Counted from the stretch's first letter, positions 11,195 through 20,630 are shown. The stretch: 64,000 nucleotides of DNA from Roseibium album (GCA_001404055.1 CXTY01000039.1:1-64000), one strand, 5' to 3'. Notes: generated by a model not told the origin, from the letters alone. A program made the numbers and translations.

Positions 11195-12445
11195 CTATCC
11201 GTCTAACCCGTATAGCGAATGGAGAGTTCGCACTGCAAGTTCTGCGTATGCAGAATCGATCAGGACAGAGATTTTGATTTCCGAGGTTGTGATCGCCCGA
11301 ATATTGATTCCCTTGGAGGCCAACCCGCTGAAACACTGTGCTGCAATGCCTGCATGGGATCGCATCCCGATCCCGATAACAGACACTTTGACCACATCAA
11401 CCGCGCCTTCAATATTCTGGAAACCGATTTCATCGCGGTTATCTTCCAGAACCTTTTTGGCCCGTTCAAAATCCCCTTCCGGAACCGTGAACGTGATGTC
11501 GGTGGTCTTGCCGTCCGGTGAAATGTTCTGAACGATCATATCCACGTTGATATGGCCGTCTGCCAACGGTCCGAAAACGGATTGCGCAACGCCGGGCTTG
11601 TCGGCCACGTCACGGATTGAGATCTGTGCTTCGTCCTTGGCATAGGCAATGCCGGTGACAACCTGCTGTTCCACGAGTTCGTCCTCGTCGCAAATAAGAG
11701 TACCAATCGGAAGGCCGTCATTGCCGACCTGAGGCGCGTCCGGATCATCAAAGCTGGAGCGCACGAATGTCCTGACACCGTGTATCATCGCCATTTCGAC
11801 AGAACGGACCTGAAGGACTTTCGCTCCGAGAGACGCCATCTCGAGCATCTCTTCAAAGGAAACACGTTCCAGTCTCTGGGCTCTGGGTACGATACGCGGG
11901 TCTGTCGTATATACGCCATCGACATCTGTATAGATATCGCAACGGTCAGCTTTGACAGCGGCTGCAATTGCAACTGCACTGGTATCAGATCCACCACGGC
12001 CCAGCGTTGCAATTCGATTATCTGGCGAAATTCCCTGGAAACCGGCGAGAACAGCCACTTGTCCCTGTCCAAGTCTCTCCGTCAGAAATTCGCCGTCGAT
12101 ACCACTGATACGGGCCGCGCCATGATTTTCATCGGTCTTGACCGGCACTTGCCATCCCTGCCAGGAGCGCGCGTTCACGCCCATATCCTGCAGAACAATT
12201 GCCAGAAGGCCGGATGTGACCTGTTCACCCGAGGCGACAACAGCATCATATTCGCGTGCGTCGTGAAGAGGAGACGCATCCCGGCAATACTGCACCAGTT
12301 TGTTGGTCTGCCCGGCCATCGCCGAAACCACAACAGCAACCTGATGACCAGCTTCCACTTCCCGCTTGACGTGGCGGGCAACATTTCGGATGCGATCGAG
12401 ATCAGCAACCGAAGTTCCCCCAAATTTTAAAACCAGTCGGGCCAT
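11195..12445 (-). CDS. lysC: aspartate kinase
   Basis: Aspartate kinase phosphorylates L-aspartate with ATP, the first step towards lysine, threonine, methionine and diaminopimelate for peptidoglycan. The 416-residue protein begins with the kinase signature KFGGTS (residues 7-12) and has GRGGSDTSAVA further on. It ends with two ACT domains (about 265-410) that bind lysine and/or threonine as feedback inhibitors, so the allosteric form is complete. It is the first gene of a minus-strand run lysC-ptsP-prfA-prmC. The 340-base gap upstream is shared with the divergent ubiG and no amino-acid riboswitch was recognised there. Confidence 0.96.
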   Translation of the reverse strand: MARLVLKFGGTSVADLDRIRNVARHVKREVEAGHQVAVVVSAMAGQTNKLVQYCRDASPLHDAREYDAVVASGEQVTSGLLAIVLQDMGVNARSWQGWQVPVKTDENHGAARISGIDGEFLTERLGQGQVAVLAGFQGISPDNRIATLGRGGSDTSAVAIAAAVKADRCDIYTDVDGVYTTDPRIVPRAQRLERVSFEEMLEMASLGAKVLQVRSVEMAMIHGVRTFVRSSFDDPDAPQVGNDGLPIGTLICDEDELVEQQVVTGIAYAKDEAQISIRDVADKPGVAQSVFGPLADGHINVDMIVQNISPDGKTTDITFTVPEGDFERAKKVLEDNRDEIGFQNIEGAVDVVKVSVIGIGMRSHAGIAAQCFSGLASKGINIRAITTSEIKISVLIDSAYAELAVRTLHSLYGLDG

Positions 12446-12785
12446 ACCACTCGTAAACTTGTTTTCGTGTCATGAAGCGCGTGACGCGCAGGATTGATCG
12501 GCGCACATCCATACAGGCTGCGTCCCTTTGCTGCAACTGGGTCATGTGCTCATAAATTAGGTTGATTTGGCATGAAAGACGGCGATCCGATGTAAATCAA
12601 AGAAAACCGACGTTTCCTGCCTAATCGCACTGCGTTTCCGCGTAGGCAGCTCCCAACCACGCCTGCCTCGTTCAAATGCCGGGATCAAAGGTCCCTTGAC
12701 AAACAGGCCAATACCTTGGAACGACAGCTGTCAATTGAATAGTCTGGTGAAGCACGACCGCTTCCTCCCCGGAAAGGATTGTCCC
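12446..12785. promoter_or_regulatory. divergent promoter region lysC / ubiG
   Basis: These 340 bases separate the start of lysC (leftward) from ubiG (rightward), so promoters for both must lie here. I see no strong -35/-10 pair by eye, no riboswitch-like structure and no gene. The upstream extension of the ubiG frame (from 12696) lacks a ribosome binding site. Confidence 0.4.
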
Positions 12786-13547
12786 ATGACAGGCAACGCG
12801 CAACAAACAAAGGGAACGATCGACAGCGAGGAGGTCGCTCGTTTCTCGGCCATGGCAGAAGAATGGTGGGACCCAACCGGCAGTTTCAAGCCACTCCACA
12901 AATTCAATCCCGTGCGACTGTCCTATATCAAGCAAGAGGTTTGCCGCCAGTTTGGCCGAGACCTGAATGCGGCTGATGCCTTCAAGGGATTACGGTTTCT
13001 GGACATTGGTTGCGGTGGGGGACTTTTGAGCGAGCCGATGGCGCGACTGGGAGCTGAAGTTGTTGGCGCAGACCCTTCGGAAACAAATATCCAAATCGCG
13101 AAACTGCACATGAAGAGTTCGGGACTGGAAATCGACTACCGGGCGGAAACGGCTGAATCGCTTGCTGCAGCTGAAGAGACCTTCGATGTGGTGCTCAACA
13201 TGGAAGTCGTCGAACATGTCGCTGACGTGCCGCTTTTTCTGGAAGCGACAAGCAGCATGGTCAAGCCAGGCGGTCTGATGTTTGTTGCCACCATCAACCG
13301 CACCCTGAAAGCTTACGCCCTGGCAATCGTGGGTGCAGAATATGTGCTGCGTTGGTTGCCCAAAGGCACACATTCCTACGAGAAGCTGGTCAAGCCTTCC
13401 GAAATCGAATTGCCGCTGCAGACATCCGGTCTGAAGATCATCGACAGGTCTGGCGTGAGCTACAATCCGATAACCGATACCTGGGGTCCTTCCCGGGATA
13501 TGGATGTGAACTACATGCTTCTTGCCGAGAGGGCTAAAGAGGACTGA
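12786..13547 (+). CDS. ubiG: ubiquinone biosynthesis O-methyltransferase UbiG
   Basis: UbiG performs both O-methylations of ubiquinone synthesis at the membrane surface. The start at 12786 is chosen because GGAAAGGA lies eight bases upstream and the 253-residue product then begins in the normal UbiG position. The family signature EWWDP-G-F-PLH-NP-R is visible near residues 25-45, followed by the SAM loop [13 protein letters not shown] and the motif [13 protein letters not shown]. Its stop overlaps the next start (TGATG), coupling it to the following hydrolase gene. Confidence 0.95.
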   Translation: MTGNAQQTKGTIDSEEVARFSAMAEEWWDPTGSFKPLHKFNPVRLSYIKQEVCRQFGRDLNAADAFKGLRFLDIGCGGGLLSEPMARLGAEVVGADPSETNIQIAKLHMKSSGLEIDYRAETAESLAAAEETFDVVLNMEVVEHVADVPLFLEATSSMVKPGGLMFVATINRTLKAYALAIVGAEYVLRWLPKGTHSYEKLVKPSEIELPLQTSGLKIIDRSGVSYNPITDTWGPSRDMDVNYMLLAERAKED

Positions 13548-14239
13548 TGGGCGATCCGATCGTATTTGTTCCGGGGCTTTTGTGCACTGAAGCCCTCTTC
13601 GCACCTCAAATCGTCGCCTTTGCCGACCGGCCAATCATGGTGGCGAACCACCGTGAACACGAAAGCATAGAAGCCATCACGGCCAGTATTCTGGAACAGG
13701 CCCCGCCTCGGTTTTCCTTGATCGGTCTTTCCATGGGTGGCTACATCGCCATGGAAATTCTTCACATGGCACCTCAGCGCGTGGGAAAGGTAGCCTTGCT
13801 CGATACCAACGCCCGCGCAGACACGGCAGATCAGACCGAACGGCGTAATTTCCTGATCAATCTCACCCGGAAAAAGGGTTTTGGCAAAATCCCGCACCTT
13901 CTTTATCCCGGATTCGTGCACGAGAAGCGGGAAGAAGACCAGGGGCTCAAATCGATCGTCGTCGACATGGCAATGGACACCGGACCGGATGCCTTCATTC
14001 GCCAGCAAACCGCTCTTATCAACCGTGTCGATTCACGAAAGCGACTTGCTGAAGTGACCTGCCCCTCCCTTGTGCTGGTAGGCGAAGGCGACCGGCTGAC
14101 ACCCCTGGAGGTCTCACAAGAGATCCATCAATGCATCCCCGGCAGCGAGCTGGCAGTCATTGAAGGCTCCGGCCATCTGTCGACGCTGGAAGAACCAGAC
14201 GCCGTGACGACCGTGCTTCGTGATTTCCTGAACAGCTAG
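13547..14239 (+). CDS. alpha/beta-fold hydrolase
   Basis: This 230-residue cytoplasmic alpha/beta hydrolase has unknown substrate. It shows the oxyanion-side PGLLCT stretch, the nucleophile elbow GLSMGG near residue 62, an acid in VLVGEGDRLTP and a catalytic histidine in GSGHLSTLEEP, so the triad looks complete. The ATG overlaps the ubiG stop by one base, suggesting translational coupling. That does not prove a role in ubiquinone synthesis, although a quinone-lipid or thioester substrate is conceivable. Confidence 0.8.
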   Translation: MGDPIVFVPGLLCTEALFAPQIVAFADRPIMVANHREHESIEAITASILEQAPPRFSLIGLSMGGYIAMEILHMAPQRVGKVALLDTNARADTADQTERRNFLINLTRKKGFGKIPHLLYPGFVHEKREEDQGLKSIVVDMAMDTGPDAFIRQQTALINRVDSRKRLAEVTCPSLVLVGEGDRLTPLEVSQEIHQCIPGSELAVIEGSGHLSTLEEPDAVTTVLRDFLNS

Positions 14240-14287
14240 CGGCCTATTGTGCCGGGTCGGCACCGCATCAGTAATCGGCGTCCTGAT

Positions 14288-14301
14288 TTGATTTACGTCA
14301 A
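14288..14301. promoter_or_regulatory. FNR/FnrL-type box upstream of the phasin gene
   Basis: TTGAT-TTAC-GTCAA matches the FNR/Anr/FnrL consensus TTGAY-N4-RTCAA exactly in both half-sites. It lies about 160 bases before the phasin start and about 50 bases after the preceding gene. The match suggests oxygen-responsive control of the phasin. No binding data can be seen here. Confidence 0.5.
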
Positions 14302-14460
14302 AGATACTCCTTGAAGGCGGCGTACAGTTACGTCACCCTAGAGTTTGGACGCTAGGCTGAGCACAGAAGGTCTCGAGAGTGTAATGCGAGGTTGCTTACT
14401 CGAGTTCATTTCCAGCTCGCCGACTGAGGCACAAGAAACCCAACGAGCGGAGGATGTCCC

Positions 14461-14958
14461 ATGCCCAACAAACGCGATATTGACCCCTTTGATTTCAGCT
14501 CGATGATGGCAAACTGGCAGATACCAACGCTGTCAAACTGGGCTTTTGCAGAACGGGAAGACCACATCGAAGCAAAGTCAATTGCCGGTTTCCAGAAAGC
14601 CGGAGTTACAATGTGGTCTCATGTTGAAATGGCGTTCGACGACCATATGAACTTCGTCAGTCACCGCATGCACGAAGACTTTGAATGCGCAAAATCACTG
14701 AGTGAATGCACCGCCCCGGAGGAAACTATTGCGACCTTGCAGTCTTTTTATACAAGGATGGCCAATGAATATCAGAGTCACTTTGAAAAACAGGCTGCTT
14801 TGTTCCGGAACAGCTTTTCCGAAAACGCAGCTATTGCAGAAGAATTGAATGAAACGGCCCTGGAAAGCGTTGCCGAACTGAGCAAGGCGACCGAAGAAAA
14901 TCTTCGGAGCGCAAAATCGGCCAAGCCACGCAAGCCAGCGGCGCGCAAGAAGTCCTGA
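14461..14958 (+). CDS. phasin family protein
   Basis: Phasins coat polyhydroxyalkanoate granules and control their number and size. This 165-residue protein is almost wholly helical. Its heptad-like acidic middle (residues 40-150) is typical of Phasin_2 proteins, and it ends in a basic Ala/Lys/Pro tail (KPRKPAARKKS) like those that touch DNA or polymer in other phasins. A clear GGAGG precedes the ATG. It is transcribed alone, with an FNR-type box upstream. It fits with the probable mcd gene at 35.4 kb, whose pathway shares acetoacetyl-CoA/3-hydroxybutyryl-CoA intermediates with polymer storage. Family placement is by overall pattern, not a diagnostic motif. Confidence 0.7.
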   Translation: MPNKRDIDPFDFSSMMANWQIPTLSNWAFAEREDHIEAKSIAGFQKAGVTMWSHVEMAFDDHMNFVSHRMHEDFECAKSLSECTAPEETIATLQSFYTRMANEYQSHFEKQAALFRNSFSENAAIAEELNETALESVAELSKATEENLRSAKSAKPRKPAARKKS

Positions 14959-14986
14959 TTGCCAGGAATAACCTCGGGTTCAAAAA

Positions 14987-15514
14987 TCAGTTTTTTTCCT
15001 CGGGAAGTTCCGGGAGCGCAAGGACTGCAATTCCTTCTTCAAGCAGGTCCTCGGCATCTTTTGGCGTTGTTTCGCCATGGATGCTGCGCTCTTCAGCCTC
15101 GCCGTAGTGGATCTTTCGTGCTTCCTCTGCAAAGCCCGAACCGACATTTTCCGAGTTTTCGATCATGCGGGCACGCACCACCCGGAGCGCCTCAATGATC
15201 TCCTTTTGGCGAACGTCGACAGGTAGTAGCGCCGAAGGTTGCATCGGGGCCTTGTCTTTTTCAGCTGTTTTTTCAACTGTCGTGCCAGTGGCTGGCTCCG
15301 AAGGCTTGTTTTCAACCTCGACAACCGGAGACATGGTTTCTCGCTTGCGGGATGTTGAAACTGCAGGCGCCATCAAACCCTTTTTGACTTTTGTTCCACC
15401 ACAAATCGGGCAAACAACCAGTTTGCGGTCGCACTGCGCATCAAAATCATCGGAATTTCGGAACCAGCCTTCAAACGTGTGAGCACCTTCGCAAACAAGC
15501 GTATAATTGATCAC
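14987..15514 (-). CDS. DUF1178 family protein
   Basis: This 175-residue protein of unknown function starts IN-YTLVCEGAHTFEGWF and has a cysteine pair CPICGG near residue 33, which with the earlier cysteines could form a small zinc site. The family is common in Rhizobiales. The start is the GTG at 15514: AAGGAG lies nine bases upstream, inside the end of the preceding amidase gene. The middle (residues 50-95) is probably a disordered linker and the C-terminal part is acidic. It sits in a minus-strand run grxC - amidase - DUF1178. Confidence 0.8.
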   Translation of the reverse strand: MINYTLVCEGAHTFEGWFRNSDDFDAQCDRKLVVCPICGGTKVKKGLMAPAVSTSRKRETMSPVVEVENKPSEPATGTTVEKTAEKDKAPMQPSALLPVDVRQKEIIEALRVVRARMIENSENVGSGFAEEARKIHYGEAEERSIHGETTPKDAEDLLEEGIAVLALPELPEEKN

Positions 15515-15519
15515 CCAGG

Positions 15520-16365
15520 TTACTCCTTCGGGCCTACCGCTAGGTGGCACGTAAAATTCCGCTCATTGGCGATAGCGGGAATTCGGCTGCGTGCCTTGAC
15601 CACGTTTTCCGTATCGACTTCAGCTAGAACAATTCCAGGCTCGTCGTTTTCCAGTTCCGCAATCACAGCACCCCAGGGATCTACGATGATGCTATGGCCG
15701 TATGTTTCACGGCCATCTTCGTGAGTTCCGCCCTGTGCCGCTGAAACGACATATGCGCCATTTTCAATGGCGCGTGCGCGCTGTAACACATGCCAGTGAG
15801 CTTCGCCAGTCTGCCGGGTGAATGCCGCAGGCGCTGTCAGCACCTCAGCACCGTTCGCCGCCTGCATTCTGAAAATCGCCGGGAAGCGAATATCATAACA
15901 AACAGCCAAGCCTGTTTTCGCGAATGGGAGTTCTGCCACGACCGTCTGAGCACCGGGTTCATAAGTCGCCGACTCGCGCCAGCTTTCACCGTTCGCAAGG
16001 TCTACATCGAACATGTGGATCTTGTCGTAGGTCGCAATCTCAGATCCGTCCGGACCAATAAGAAAGGCGCGATTGGCAACCTTTCCGTTATCAGCAAGAA
16101 CAGCAAGCGAACCAATGTGAAGATGGATCTGAAGTTCTTTCGCCAATGACCGCGCCATGGCCAGAAACGGATCGGCATCAGGCTTGCCAATGCGCTCCAA
16201 AAGTTCTTCACAACGGCGAACCAGCACATTCGACATTTCCGGTGTCTGAATATAATTCGCACCTTGGCGTGCCGCTGCCTTGATCAGGTTTTCGGCAGCG
16301 GCTGCATTTTCCAAAATGCTCTTGCCGCTGCGAAGTTGCACACATGCTGCCGTGAATGAAGCCAT
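15520..16365 (-). CDS. carbon-nitrogen hydrolase (Nit1/omega-amidase-like)
   Basis: This 281-residue member of the nitrilase superfamily has all three catalytic residues: E43 (QTPEM), K115 (YDKIHMFDVD) and C156 (AVCYDIRFP). The KIHMFDVD and CYDIRFP forms are typical of the Nit1/NitFhit branch, whose best-known activity is hydrolysis of deaminated glutathione. That would fit the glutaredoxin gene just upstream. Activity on other small amides is possible. Its last codons carry the ribosome binding site of the DUF1178 gene. Confidence 0.87.
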   Translation of the reverse strand: MASFTAACVQLRSGKSILENAAAAENLIKAAARQGANYIQTPEMSNVLVRRCEELLERIGKPDADPFLAMARSLAKELQIHLHIGSLAVLADNGKVANRAFLIGPDGSEIATYDKIHMFDVDLANGESWRESATYEPGAQTVVAELPFAKTGLAVCYDIRFPAIFRMQAANGAEVLTAPAAFTRQTGEAHWHVLQRARAIENGAYVVSAAQGGTHEDGRETYGHSIIVDPWGAVIAELENDEPGIVLAEVDTENVVKARSRIPAIANERNFTCHLAVGPKE

Positions 16366-16404
16366 TCCGCCGCCTTTTTCTGATTGAACTGCCTGATAAC
16401 TTAA

Positions 16405-16662
16405 TCAGGCAGCAAGCAAGGCGTCCAGCTTTCCGGCACGGTCCAGGCTGTGAAGTTCATCACATCCGCCAACGTGCTTCGTACCGACAAAAATCTGCGG
16501 GAATGTCGAACGGCCATTGGCCTTCTGCACCATCTGCTTCTTCAGACCGGGTTCAAAAGTTGCGTCCAACTCCTTAAAGGAAACACCCTTCTTTTCCAGA
16601 AGCCGCTTGGCAGCCGTACAAAATCCACAAAGTTGGCGTGTATAAATCACCACATCAGCCAT
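16405..16662 (-). CDS. grxC: glutaredoxin 3 (dithiol type)
   Basis: An 85-residue dithiol glutaredoxin that reduces disulfides and glutathione mixed disulfides in the cytoplasm. The active site is CGFC near residue 12, and the glutathione-binding TFPQIF and GGCDEL motifs are intact. The start at 16662 is preceded by AAAGGA nine bases upstream. The open frame extends 13 residues further but without support. A hairpin GCCTGAT/ATCAGGC overlaps the stop codon. Confidence 0.95.
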   Translation of the reverse strand: MADVVIYTRQLCGFCTAAKRLLEKKGVSFKELDATFEPGLKKQMVQKANGRSTFPQIFVGTKHVGGCDELHSLDRAGKLDALLAA

Positions 16663-16775
16663 CTGGTCCGATCCTTTCACATAACTTGAGTTTGGGCTCA
16701 TTCATTTTGCGCCGCGTCAAAATCCCGGCGTTATATGCGTTCGCTGTTCACAAAACTCAAGGGCACAACTGTTTA

Positions 16776-17561
16776 TCAGCAAGTAAGCCACTCGCTGTCG
16801 GACCGTTTGGACGGGTCTGCATGGGCAAATGTCAGAACATCAACCGAGGCAGCCCCTGCTTTCAATAGAACTTTGCTACAGGCCGCAATGGTGGCCCCTG
16901 TCGTCAGTACATCATCAATCAAAACTATGTGACGCCCCTGGAGATTGCCAAGACATTTTTTGTCAACGGCGAAGGCTGAGCGAACATTGGTCTGCCGATC
17001 TTTTGCCGACAGTCCCACCTGCTGCCTGGTTCGCTTGGTGCGTTTCAAAAGTTGCGGTTCATAGTGCCCGCCACACTCCAGGGATACAGCTTTGGCAAGA
17101 TCCGCAGCCTGATTGAACCTGCGCGACAGTAACCGGAACCAATGCAATGGAACAGGAACGATCAGGCTGTCTTTGTGAAGAAACTCTCCACCAGACCGGC
17201 TCATCCAACGTCCCATGGAGCGTGCCAATTCGCGGCGACCTGAAAATTTCAGCGCCAGAACGAGGCTACGCGCTGGTCCGTCGTAAAACGCAACAGATCG
17301 CAGGCGGTTAAATTCAGGCGGGGCAGCAATGGCGGCAGGGCTCCACGCCTCGTCTCCGACATCATATGAAAATGGAGTTCCTAATCGATGACACCAAGGC
17401 TTTTCGATAAAAGGCACGTCCCGCCAGCATCGCGCGCACAAGCTCCCCTCCGAACCGACCCTTTGATCACAACAAATACATCGCAATGGCAGCAAAAAAT
17501 TCAGCACCCCCTGACCTGCGAAGCGCAGAGAAGCGTCAATTTTGCTGCGACCTGAGTGCAA
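16776..17561 (-). CDS. ComF family protein (phosphoribosyltransferase fold)
   Basis: ComF proteins are linked to uptake of transforming DNA in naturally competent bacteria. In many others their job is unknown. Here, four cysteines (CICCDQ and CARCW) form an N-terminal zinc finger, followed by a phosphoribosyltransferase domain with the PRPP loop VLIDDVLTTGAT near residue 215. No ATG lies at the start of the frame. I take the TTG at 17561 because GGAG lies six bases upstream. A TTG at 17582 is the alternative. The product is about 261 residues, and it is divergent from the methyltransferase gene at 17716. Confidence 0.88.
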   Translation of the reverse strand: MHSGRSKIDASLRFAGQGVLNFLLPLRCICCDQRVGSEGSLCARCWRDVPFIEKPWCHRLGTPFSYDVGDEAWSPAAIAAPPEFNRLRSVAFYDGPARSLVLALKFSGRRELARSMGRWMSRSGGEFLHKDSLIVPVPLHWFRLLSRRFNQAADLAKAVSLECGGHYEPQLLKRTKRTRQQVGLSAKDRQTNVRSAFAVDKKCLGNLQGRHIVLIDDVLTTGATIAACSKVLLKAGAASVDVLTFAHADPSKRSDSEWLTC

Positions 17562-17715
17562 TTGTTTCTCCGTACAGGACAAGAATTCTGAAAAGAATAT
17601 CAGATCGACGGGCCTCCAATCTTGGCACCGTTTGAAGCAAGAAAGAGGCGTTTTTTGACCTTCTCACGCAGATACCATATGTGACCGCTGTGTATTAACC
17701 AATGCCGAGTTCAAC

Positions 17716-18609
17716 GTGAGCGCACAACCGGACCTGTTTGACCGCACCCTTTTCCAGCAACGACGCCTCAAGGCGTTGAGCGCTGCCAAACCAGGTGCAG
17801 ATTTTCTTCTCAAGGCAGTCGCCGATGATCTGGAAGAACGTTTGCTATTGGTCAATCGGTCGTTCCCGACAGCCGTTGATCTAGGTGGACACACCGGTCT
17901 GATTTCCGATGCAATCAGTCGGTCTGGCAAAGCCGAAAGCCTTTTACGGGCAGATCTTTTTTCCGCTGACCCGAGTTTACCGGCACCCGATTTGGTCTGT
18001 GACGACGCCCTGATACCGTTGAGAGACCAATGTGCCGACCTCATCGTTTCAGCGCTGAACCTTCAGTTTGTCAACGATTTGCCGGGTTGCCTGATCCAGA
18101 TTCGAAGAGCGCTTGCACCCGACGGTCTGTTCCTTGCGACACTGCCTGGTGCCGGCACCTTGACGGAACTGCGTGACAGCCTCACCCGAGCCGAGCTTGA
18201 AATTTCCGGCGGTGCGGCCGCACGTGTCCTTCCCTTTGCCGACACACGTGATCTTGGGAGCCTGTTGCAAAGGGCAGGCTTTGCATTGCCGGTAACCGAT
18301 CAGGACATCGTCACTGTACGCTATGATTCCATGTTTGGTCTCATCGCCGACTTGCGCGCTATGGGAGCAACCAGTGTTTTGAAAGAGCGCAGCAGAGTGC
18401 CCCTGTCGCAAGGAGTTCTGTTGAGGGCAGCTGAGCTATATGCGGAAAATCATGCGGATCCGGATGGTCGCATAAGAGCGACCTTTGCACTTGTCACGCT
18501 CTCGGGATGGGCACCCCATGAAAGCCAGCAAAAACCACTTCGCCCGGGGTCGGCAAAAACCCGGCTCGCAGATGCACTCGGTGTTCCAGAACGAAAAATA
18601 AGGGACTGA
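17716..18609 (+). CDS. SAM-dependent methyltransferase domain protein (BioC/NDUFAF5-like)
   Basis: This 297-residue class I methyltransferase-like protein starts at GTG. The SAM-binding loop is VDLGGHTG, a variant of the usual D-x-G-x-G-x-G, and the post-I/III motifs (CDDALIPLRDQCADLIVSALNLQFVND, read in two parts) follow. Layout and the DLFDRTLFQQRRL start resemble mitochondrial complex I assembly factor NDUFAF5, which hydroxylates an arginine of a complex I subunit, and BioC. Alphaproteobacteria are the likely source of the mitochondrial protein, so a complex I assembly role is plausible but unproven. It stands opposite comF. Confidence 0.75.
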   Translation: MSAQPDLFDRTLFQQRRLKALSAAKPGADFLLKAVADDLEERLLLVNRSFPTAVDLGGHTGLISDAISRSGKAESLLRADLFSADPSLPAPDLVCDDALIPLRDQCADLIVSALNLQFVNDLPGCLIQIRRALAPDGLFLATLPGAGTLTELRDSLTRAELEISGGAAARVLPFADTRDLGSLLQRAGFALPVTDQDIVTVRYDSMFGLIADLRAMGATSVLKERSRVPLSQGVLLRAAELYAENHADPDGRIRATFALVTLSGWAPHESQQKPLRPGSAKTRLADALGVPERKIRD

Positions 18610-18627
18610 CTAAGGCTTAAGCGCCTA

Positions 18628-18861
18628 TCAGGACGATCCGCCATCGCCATGCGTAGCCAACACGTCACTCAACGCGGAAACCACGGCGCCAAAAATGTCG
18701 TCCCGCGTGGTTTCGCCAATGGCACCTATGCCGACAATGACAATCGTACAGATAACGGCGACGATCATCCCGTATTCCATGGTGGTTGCGCCCTGCTCAT
18801 CGCGAACAAAGCGGGCTAGCAACTGCTTGGCTGATTTGTAGTCTGCTGACTTCCTATTCAA
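18628..18861 (-). CDS. Flp family type IVb pilin
   Basis: A short pilin precursor of the Flp/Tad class. The basic leader FVRDEQGATTMEYGM contains the prepilin peptidase site (cleavage before ATTMEYG-type sequence, with the conserved E and Y), followed by one hydrophobic helix of about 20 residues. It should be assembled by a Tad secretion system. None of those genes is in the window, so this is an isolated pilin copy. I start it at a TTG (18861) eight bases after an AGGGAG site. A GTG at 18870 has that site immediately abutting it, which is too close. Confidence 0.82.
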   Translation of the reverse strand: MNRKSADYKSAKQLLARFVRDEQGATTMEYGMIVAVICTIVIVGIGAIGETTRDDIFGAVVSALSDVLATHGDGGSS

Positions 18862-18902
18862 CTCAAACACTCCCTGCTACGCGCAGACTGTAATACCAAA
18901 AT

Positions 18903-19304
18903 TCAAACCGCTTCCATCAGGTGCGGAACAAGAGGTTCGTCAGCCGCTGGCATCGGATAGTCTCGCAACCTGACGGCTCGCACCCACTTCAGGGACTGGT
19001 TTTCCTGCCCACGCGGCACGCCATCCCATCTGCGACAGATGAAAAGTGGCATAAGCAGATGAAAATCTTCATAAGTGTGGCTGGCAAAAGTAAGGGGAGC
19101 CAGGCACGCTTCGTTAACCACAATGCCAAGCTCTTCATTCAATTCGCGGATCAGGGTTTCTTCCGGCCGTTCGCCTGCTTCAATTTTCCCGCCGGGAAAC
19201 TCCCACAACCCTGCCATGGACTTTCCTTCCGGGCGCTGTGCCAGGAGAATACGACCGTCGGCATCAACAAGGGCACAGGCCGCGACAAGCACGATCTTGG
19301 TCAT
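18903..19304 (-). CDS. mutT: 8-oxo-dGTP diphosphatase MutT (Nudix)
   Basis: MutT removes oxidised 8-oxo-dGTP from the nucleotide pool to prevent A:T to C:G errors. The 133-residue protein carries the complete Nudix box from GGKIEAGERPEETLIREL into NEELGI, near residues 38-60, and the LLAQRPEGKSMAGLWEFPGG stretch common to MutT. Minus strand, between argJ and the Flp pilin. Confidence 0.92.
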   Translation of the reverse strand: MTKIVLVAACALVDADGRILLAQRPEGKSMAGLWEFPGGKIEAGERPEETLIRELNEELGIVVNEACLAPLTFASHTYEDFHLLMPLFICRRWDGVPRGQENQSLKWVRAVRLRDYPMPAADEPLVPHLMEAV

Positions 19305-19388
19305 TTTCAGTAGTCCAGTTCTGAGACGCGAGCCTAATGAACCATTAAGCAGACTTGAGTAATTGCCGTAAAATTCACGCTGGAAGAA

Positions 19389-20630
19389 TTAGCTTCGATA
19401 ATCGCCGTTTATGGCGACATATTCCTTGGTAAGATCACAGGTCCAGACAGAAGATTTACCCTCGCTCAGTCCCAGATCCACTTTGATTGTGATGTCTTCC
19501 TCTTTCATCACGGCAGATGCCGCTGCCTCGCTGTAGTCGGGATCGCGTTCGCCTTCGACCGCAACCCTGATGTCGCCGAACCAGATAGCCAACTTGTCCC
19601 GGTCCGCAGGTTCGCCGGCCTTGCCAACGGCCATGACCACGCGTCCCCAGTTGGCGTCTTCTCCTGCAACAGCTGTTTTCACGAGCGGAGAATTTGCGAT
19701 TGCGAGTGCAATTTTTTTAGCCGATTGATCGGTTTCAGCGCCTTCAACACGCACTTCGACAAATTTCCGCGCACCTTCCCCATCGCGAACGATTTGATGC
19801 GCCAGATCGACCATGACATCCGCCAAAGCCGCGCGCAGGACATCCAATCTCTGGTCATCCATTGACGTGACGGGATCAACGCCGCGTTCTGCTGCGGCTC
19901 CCGTTGCAAGCAACAGCACGGTATCGGAGGTCGACGTATCGCTGTCGACGGTGACGGCATTGAAGCTGTTACAGGTTTCTCCGGCAAGCAGATTTTGAAG
20001 CACGTCTGGCGCCACTGCCGCATCCGTGAAGATAAACGACAGCATGGTCGCCATGTCCGGAGCGATCATGCCCGCTCCCTTTGCGATCCCGTTGATCGCA
20101 ACGGTCTTCCCATCCAATTCGACACTTGCCGTCGAGATCTTTGGGTAGGTATCGGTCGTCATGATCGCTTTGGCTGCCTCCAGCCAATTCGCACTGCCTT
20201 GATTGGCTTTCAGGTCGTCGACAACGTCCGAGAACTTTTCTGCGGGAAGCGGTTCGCCGATTACGCCGGTTGAAGCGAGGAAAATTTCGTCCTTCGAACT
20301 ACCGAGCGACTTGGCAACGATATCCGCTGACAGTTCAACGGCCGCATAACCCTTCTTGCCAGTAAAGGCGTTAGCATTGCCCGAATTTACAAGAAGCGCA
20401 GCAGCCTTTCCTGCTCCGATCCTGGCCTTGCACCAGTCGACCGGTGCAGACGTGCATTTTGAGTTTGTGAATACACCGGCAATCGTCGTTCCCGCAGCAA
20501 CGGTTGCCAACAGAACATCGGTGCGCCCCTCATATTTGATCCCTGCTGCAGCGGTCGAGAACTGAACGCCCTCGATATCCGGCATGTCGGGGAATGACTT
20601 GGGTGCAAGAGGAGAAACAGTCGTCGACAT
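19389..20630 (-). CDS. argJ: bifunctional ornithine acetyltransferase / N-acetylglutamate synthase
   Basis: ArgJ recycles the acetyl group from N-acetylornithine to glutamate in arginine synthesis and may also start the pathway with acetyl-CoA. The 413-residue precursor cleaves itself at the conserved ATML site (Thr about 195, in [13 protein letters not shown]) into alpha and beta chains, with Thr as the N-terminal nucleophile of beta. The oxyanion TGVIGEPL stretch and the [12 protein letters not shown] motif are present. It lies downstream of the parvulin-type isomerase on the same strand, with a strong terminator between them, so it needs its own promoter. Confidence 0.96.
   Translation of the reverse strand: MSTTVSPLAPKSFPDMPDIEGVQFSTAAAGIKYEGRTDVLLATVAAGTTIAGVFTNSKCTSAPVDWCKARIGAGKAAALLVNSGNANAFTGKKGYAAVELSADIVAKSLGSSKDEIFLASTGVIGEPLPAEKFSDVVDDLKANQGSANWLEAAKAIMTTDTYPKISTASVELDGKTVAINGIAKGAGMIAPDMATMLSFIFTDAAVAPDVLQNLLAGETCNSFNAVTVDSDTSTSDTVLLLATGAAAERGVDPVTSMDDQRLDVLRAALADVMVDLAHQIVRDGEGARKFVEVRVEGAETDQSAKKIALAIANSPLVKTAVAGEDANWGRVVMAVGKAGEPADRDKLAIWFGDIRVAVEGERDPDYSEAAASAVMKEEDITIKVDLGLSEGKSSVWTCDLTKEYVAINGDYRS

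Noticed and set aside
12446-12785. Amino-acid riboswitch before lysC
   Set aside because: No lysine-riboswitch-like conserved core was recognised, and such elements are not usual in alphaproteobacteria.
16391-16410. Hairpin GCCTGAT/ATCAGGC at the grxC stop as a terminator
   Set aside because: No T-run follows on either strand and it overlaps the coding end.
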